From Chroococcidiopsis sp. CCMEE 29 (GTDB taxonomy: Bacteria > Cyanobacteriota > Cyanobacteriia > Cyanobacteriales > Chroococcidiopsidaceae), in the NCBI RefSeq assembly GCF_023558375.1, contig NZ_CP083761.1:620001-684000 (forward strand): 64,000 bases of DNA, written 5' to 3'. The notes beneath the pieces were generated by a model. That model was given only the letters and a program-made list of their open reading frames with translations, did no database searches and was not told the origin of the DNA. Below, in pieces: positions 61,973 to 64,000 of this stretch (within the stretch, counting starts at the first letter, position 1; every line of letters starts with the position of its first letter). Made by a program: the position numbers and the translations under genes.

Positions 61973-62410
61973 ATGAAAACCAACTACGAAAAAGACTTTG
62001 TTGCCTGGTCCGACGAGCAGGCGATGCTGTTAGAACAGGAAAGATTTGACGAACTAGACTTGATTCACCTGATTGAAGAGGTGCGAGACTTGGGGAGAAG
62101 GGAGCGGGATGCAATTGAGAGCCAATTGGAGCGATTGCTTTTGCACCTGCTCAAATGGCAGTATCAGCCCCAGTTAAAAGGCAGCAGTTGGGATATTTCT
62201 ATCAAGGATGCTAGAAGGCAAATCAAAAAGCTTTGTAGAAAATATCCTGTACTTGTAAAACATATCCAAAACGAAAATACCTTTTATGAATGCTATCTGA
62301 ATGCTCGTGAAGCGGCAGCAGATGAGACTGGGTTGCCAATAGCTACATTTCCTTTGGAATACCAGTACTCGCTATCTTCGGTGCTAGATCCAGAGTTTTT
62401 GCCACAGTAG
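61973..62410 (+). CDS. DUF29-family protein
   Basis: A 145-residue protein: NYEKDFVAWSDEQAMLLEQERFDELDLIHLIEEVRDLGRRERDAIESQLERLLLHLLKWQYQP, then KKLCRKYPVLVKHIQNENTFYECYLNAREAAADETGLPIATFP. Full length. A truncated tandem copy follows 11 bp later. Confidence 0.93.
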   Translation: MKTNYEKDFVAWSDEQAMLLEQERFDELDLIHLIEEVRDLGRRERDAIESQLERLLLHLLKWQYQPQLKGSSWDISIKDARRQIKKLCRKYPVLVKHIQNENTFYECYLNAREAAADETGLPIATFPLEYQYSLSSVLDPEFLPQ

Positions 62411-62421
62411 GAGCGATCGCC

Positions 62422-62577
62422 ATGAAAATTAACTACGAAAAAGATTTTGTTGCTTGGGCGGACGAGCAGTCAATACTGTTGGAACAAGAAAGATTTGCTG
62501 AACTAGATTTGATCCATTTAATCGAAGAGGTACGCGACTTGGGCAGCAACGACAAACACGCCCTAAAAAGCAACCTG
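62422..62577 (+). pseudogene. 5' fragment of a DUF29 gene
   Basis: Residues 1-~52 closely match the preceding DUF29 protein (NYEKDFVAWADEQ, LDLIHLIEEVRDLG). Homology then stops; the frame continues to 62667 as antisense of a PIN gene fragment. Confidence 0.85.
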
Positions 62578-62777
62578 CGGATATCAGGGATATCAATGCT
62601 CTTCCTAAGGGTAAAGGTTTCTACCGCACCGGGAACTAATTGGTCTACCTTGACCATTTCGTTGTAGACGGCTTTTAGAATAATTAGATGACTATACAGC
62701 TGTTGCAGTAGGTTTAGCTGAGTGATTGCTGCTAGATTCGTAATCGGCGATGTATCGCTAACAACAATCACAGTCAA
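62578..62777 (-). pseudogene. 5' fragment of a DUF3368 PIN toxin gene
   Basis: TTG 62777 overlaps the antitoxin stop. Residues VIVVSDTSPITNLAAITQLNLLQQLYSHLIILKAVYNEM are the PIN N-terminus; the frame runs into antisense DUF29 sequence at about 62577, so the last ~90 residues and remaining active-site acids are lost. Confidence 0.85.
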
Positions 62778-63013
62778 CCCATTGATTGCAACGTCTTGAC
62801 ATCCGCCTGAAAGTCCTCCACATCGTAGTTGATACAAAGCCCTCGCCTAGCAAGCTCATGCTGAAAATCAATCACGGTCAATCCAGTCCAAGCACGGGCT
62901 TTGCCACTGCTGATTTTGTTTTGCTTGTACAACAATATAGCAACTTCTAACCTCAGTTCATCCTCAGTCATTTTTGCCGCTTGTAGGATATCATCAGGAA
63001 TCGCGAAGCTCAT
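62774..63013 (-). CDS. UPF0175 antitoxin with truncated partner
   Basis: A 79-residue protein: MSFAIPDDILQAAKMTEDELRLEVAILLYKQNKISSGKARAWTGLTVIDFQHELARRGLCINYDVEDFQADVKTL. Full family length. Confidence 0.92.
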   Translation of the reverse strand: MSFAIPDDILQAAKMTEDELRLEVAILLYKQNKISSGKARAWTGLTVIDFQHELARRGLCINYDVEDFQADVKTLQSMG

Positions 63014-63157
63014 AGGGATTTTGCTGAATTAATCGATTGCTCTGATTTCAGAATAGGCGATCGTGCAATTCACGGTCTAATACTTTCATACCTAGAATCA
63101 ACTACCGCCAGTGACTTACGCCGCAGACGGTTTCTGACGCTTCATCTGGTTGAGTTG

Positions 63158-63190
63158 CCTAAATCCTCCGCATCGCTTTGGAGATTTAGG
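63158..63190. terminator. Stem-loop between the TA region and the DUF2358 gene
   Basis: CCTAAATCCTCC and GGAGATTTAGG pair around a 10 nt loop. There is no T-run on either side, so a Rho-independent terminator is doubtful; it may be a repeat palindrome. Confidence 0.35.
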
Positions 63191-63248
63191 TAGAGCCAAA
63201 CTTTAACTGCAACAAGCCGAGTAAGCCTGCCTTGGTCAAAAAAATTAG

Positions 63249-63623
63249 CTATGACAGTAATTGCTTCAAAACATCGAGGCGTGAACAATTCCAGTAATCG
63301 ATGTGGGAAACAATTAAGTTATCTTGGTTGAGGTGTAACTCGCTCCAGCCAGGAATAGTAATGCGCGGCTTCCAGGGAACTGGGGCATTCCAGCTCAAAG
63401 TCCAATGGGTCGTGATAGTCTTCCCTGCTTGGCGAATGTCGTGTAAATCCATTTTGGGGGCGATAAACCATTTGGTGATGAAAGCAATCATTTTCTGGTA
63501 CCGCTCAACGCCATGAAAACGGTTAAGCGGATCTTGGAAGTAAACATCTTCCGCATAGATACCGTAGGTCTGGTCAACTGGGAATCGTTGATAGTCTTGC
63601 TTGAGGATTTGAATGATGTCCAT
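63249..63623 (-). CDS. DUF2358 (NTF2-like) protein
   Basis: A 124-residue protein: ILKQDYQRFPVDQTYGIYAEDVYFQDPLNRFHGVERYQKMIAFI, HWTLSWNAPVPWKPRITIPGWSELHLN, IVSHIDYWNCSRLDVLKQL. Small NTF2-like fold family of cyanobacteria and plastids. Separated by 3 bp from the upstream partial gene, so probably an operon. Function unknown. Confidence 0.92.
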   Translation of the reverse strand: MDIIQILKQDYQRFPVDQTYGIYAEDVYFQDPLNRFHGVERYQKMIAFITKWFIAPKMDLHDIRQAGKTITTHWTLSWNAPVPWKPRITIPGWSELHLNQDNLIVSHIDYWNCSRLDVLKQLLS

Positions 63624-63626
63624 CTA

Positions 63627-64000
63627 TCACTGCTCTACTTCACTCCAGAGTCTTTCCAACTGACGCTGCCATGCTGCCAGCAACTGTTCGCGGGATTCTG
63701 CTCCCTGTTCTGGGTCACCTAGTAGTCCTTCCGCGTAAAAGCGGTCCAGGTTTTGCAGTGTTGCTTCCAGTGATTGTCCCTGCTGTTTTGCTACGCGGAT
63801 AATTTGACGGATACGGTTTTCAGTCAGTTGGTTGAACAAGTCAGACAAACCCGACTGATGCAGAGAGATAAGTCGCGCGATCGCCGCTGAAAAATCATCT
63901 CGCTCCAAACTCTCTCGATTGTGCTGAAACACTCCCCACAATACACTCTGATGCATGGCATAGCGAACCTCCTGAGTATCATCAAAGTTCGCTTCCAGTA
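63627..64000 (-). CDS. Hypothetical protein, 5' end off the window
   Basis: The frame is open to the window edge: EANFDDTQEVRYAMHQSVLWGVFQHNRESLERDDFSAAIARLISLHQSGLSDLFNQLTENRIRQIIRVAKQ ending RQLERLWSEVEQ. All-helical, not recognised. An internal ATG at 63956 is not needed as start because the frame is open upstream. Confidence 0.6.
   Translation of the reverse strand, partial: LEANFDDTQEVRYAMHQSVLWGVFQHNRESLERDDFSAAIARLISLHQSGLSDLFNQLTENRIRQIIRVAKQQGQSLEATLQNLDRFYAEGLLGDPEQGAESREQLLAAWQRQLERLWSEVEQ

Overview
The window is from a cyanobacterium. The HIP1 octamer GCGATCGC occurs throughout. The gene set includes a cytochrome c6 with a PetR/PetP-type copper switch, sucrose synthase, cyAbrB, a GH57/DUF3536 protein, Uma2, DUF29 and DUF2358 proteins, and many AATCCAAAATC-type dispersed repeats. 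The density of toxin-antitoxin (TA) loci, Uma2 genes and repeats suggests a large-genome filamentous or Chroococcidiopsis-like lineage, but the species cannot be named from the sequence.

Layout. (1) 1-8.4 kb, metals and electron carriers: a TonB-dependent receptor (5' end only), divergent from a cobalamin riboswitch and a HupE cobalt/nickel permease; a small exported protein; petJ; and the BlaI/BlaR-like petR-petP pair. Petj and petRP are separated by a ~3.4 kb island (AlbA_2/Schlafen protein, serine resolvase, HigBA-type TA). The island is bounded by a ~158 bp duplication of the petR promoter and 5' end. (2) 8.4-37 kb, mostly core genes: thiC with a TPP riboswitch, a GT-C membrane glycosyltransferase, a branched-chain amino-acid-type binding lipoprotein, tonB / exbB-exbD, a VTT membrane protein, a UvrD-like helicase, a CPA1 antiporter, a receiver-only regulator with a histidine kinase, GH57, tandem CAX antiporters, hicBA, sucrose synthase, an M32 carboxypeptidase, a PII-like protein, pyrR, cobD and an Rrf2 regulator. 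(3) 37-53 kb, mixed: cyAbrB, two TA pairs, a 1260-residue multidomain methyltransferase/glycosyltransferase, Uma2 genes, a retropepsin-like protein, a TPR-GT41 glycosyltransferase beside two type IV pilin-like genes, and many gene fragments. (4) 53-63 kb, accessory: at least seven TA loci, several visibly broken, with HIP1-based repeat arrays, a TnpB gene, a non-autonomous IS200/IS605-like insertion and DUF29 genes. (5) 63-64 kb: a DUF2358 protein and one partial gene.

Connections. The outer-membrane receptor would be energised by TonB-ExbB-ExbD encoded 12 kb away. HupE (under B12 control) and CobD both serve cobalt/cobalamin supply. PetJ and the TonB receptor share a nearly identical 23 bp palindromic upstream element at about the same distance from their start codons, suggesting common and possibly copper-linked regulation by PetR.

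The strongest novel signals are the rearranged petJ-petRP locus with a chimeric petR copy, the shared petJ/receptor element, a 24 bp double-hairpin sequence inserted at the same position in three HIP1-type sites (with an uninterrupted paralogous site also present), a 13-unit HIP1 array with 30-32 bp periodicity, and gene fragments joined exactly at HIP1 octamers. No CRISPR array, rRNA or tRNA was seen.
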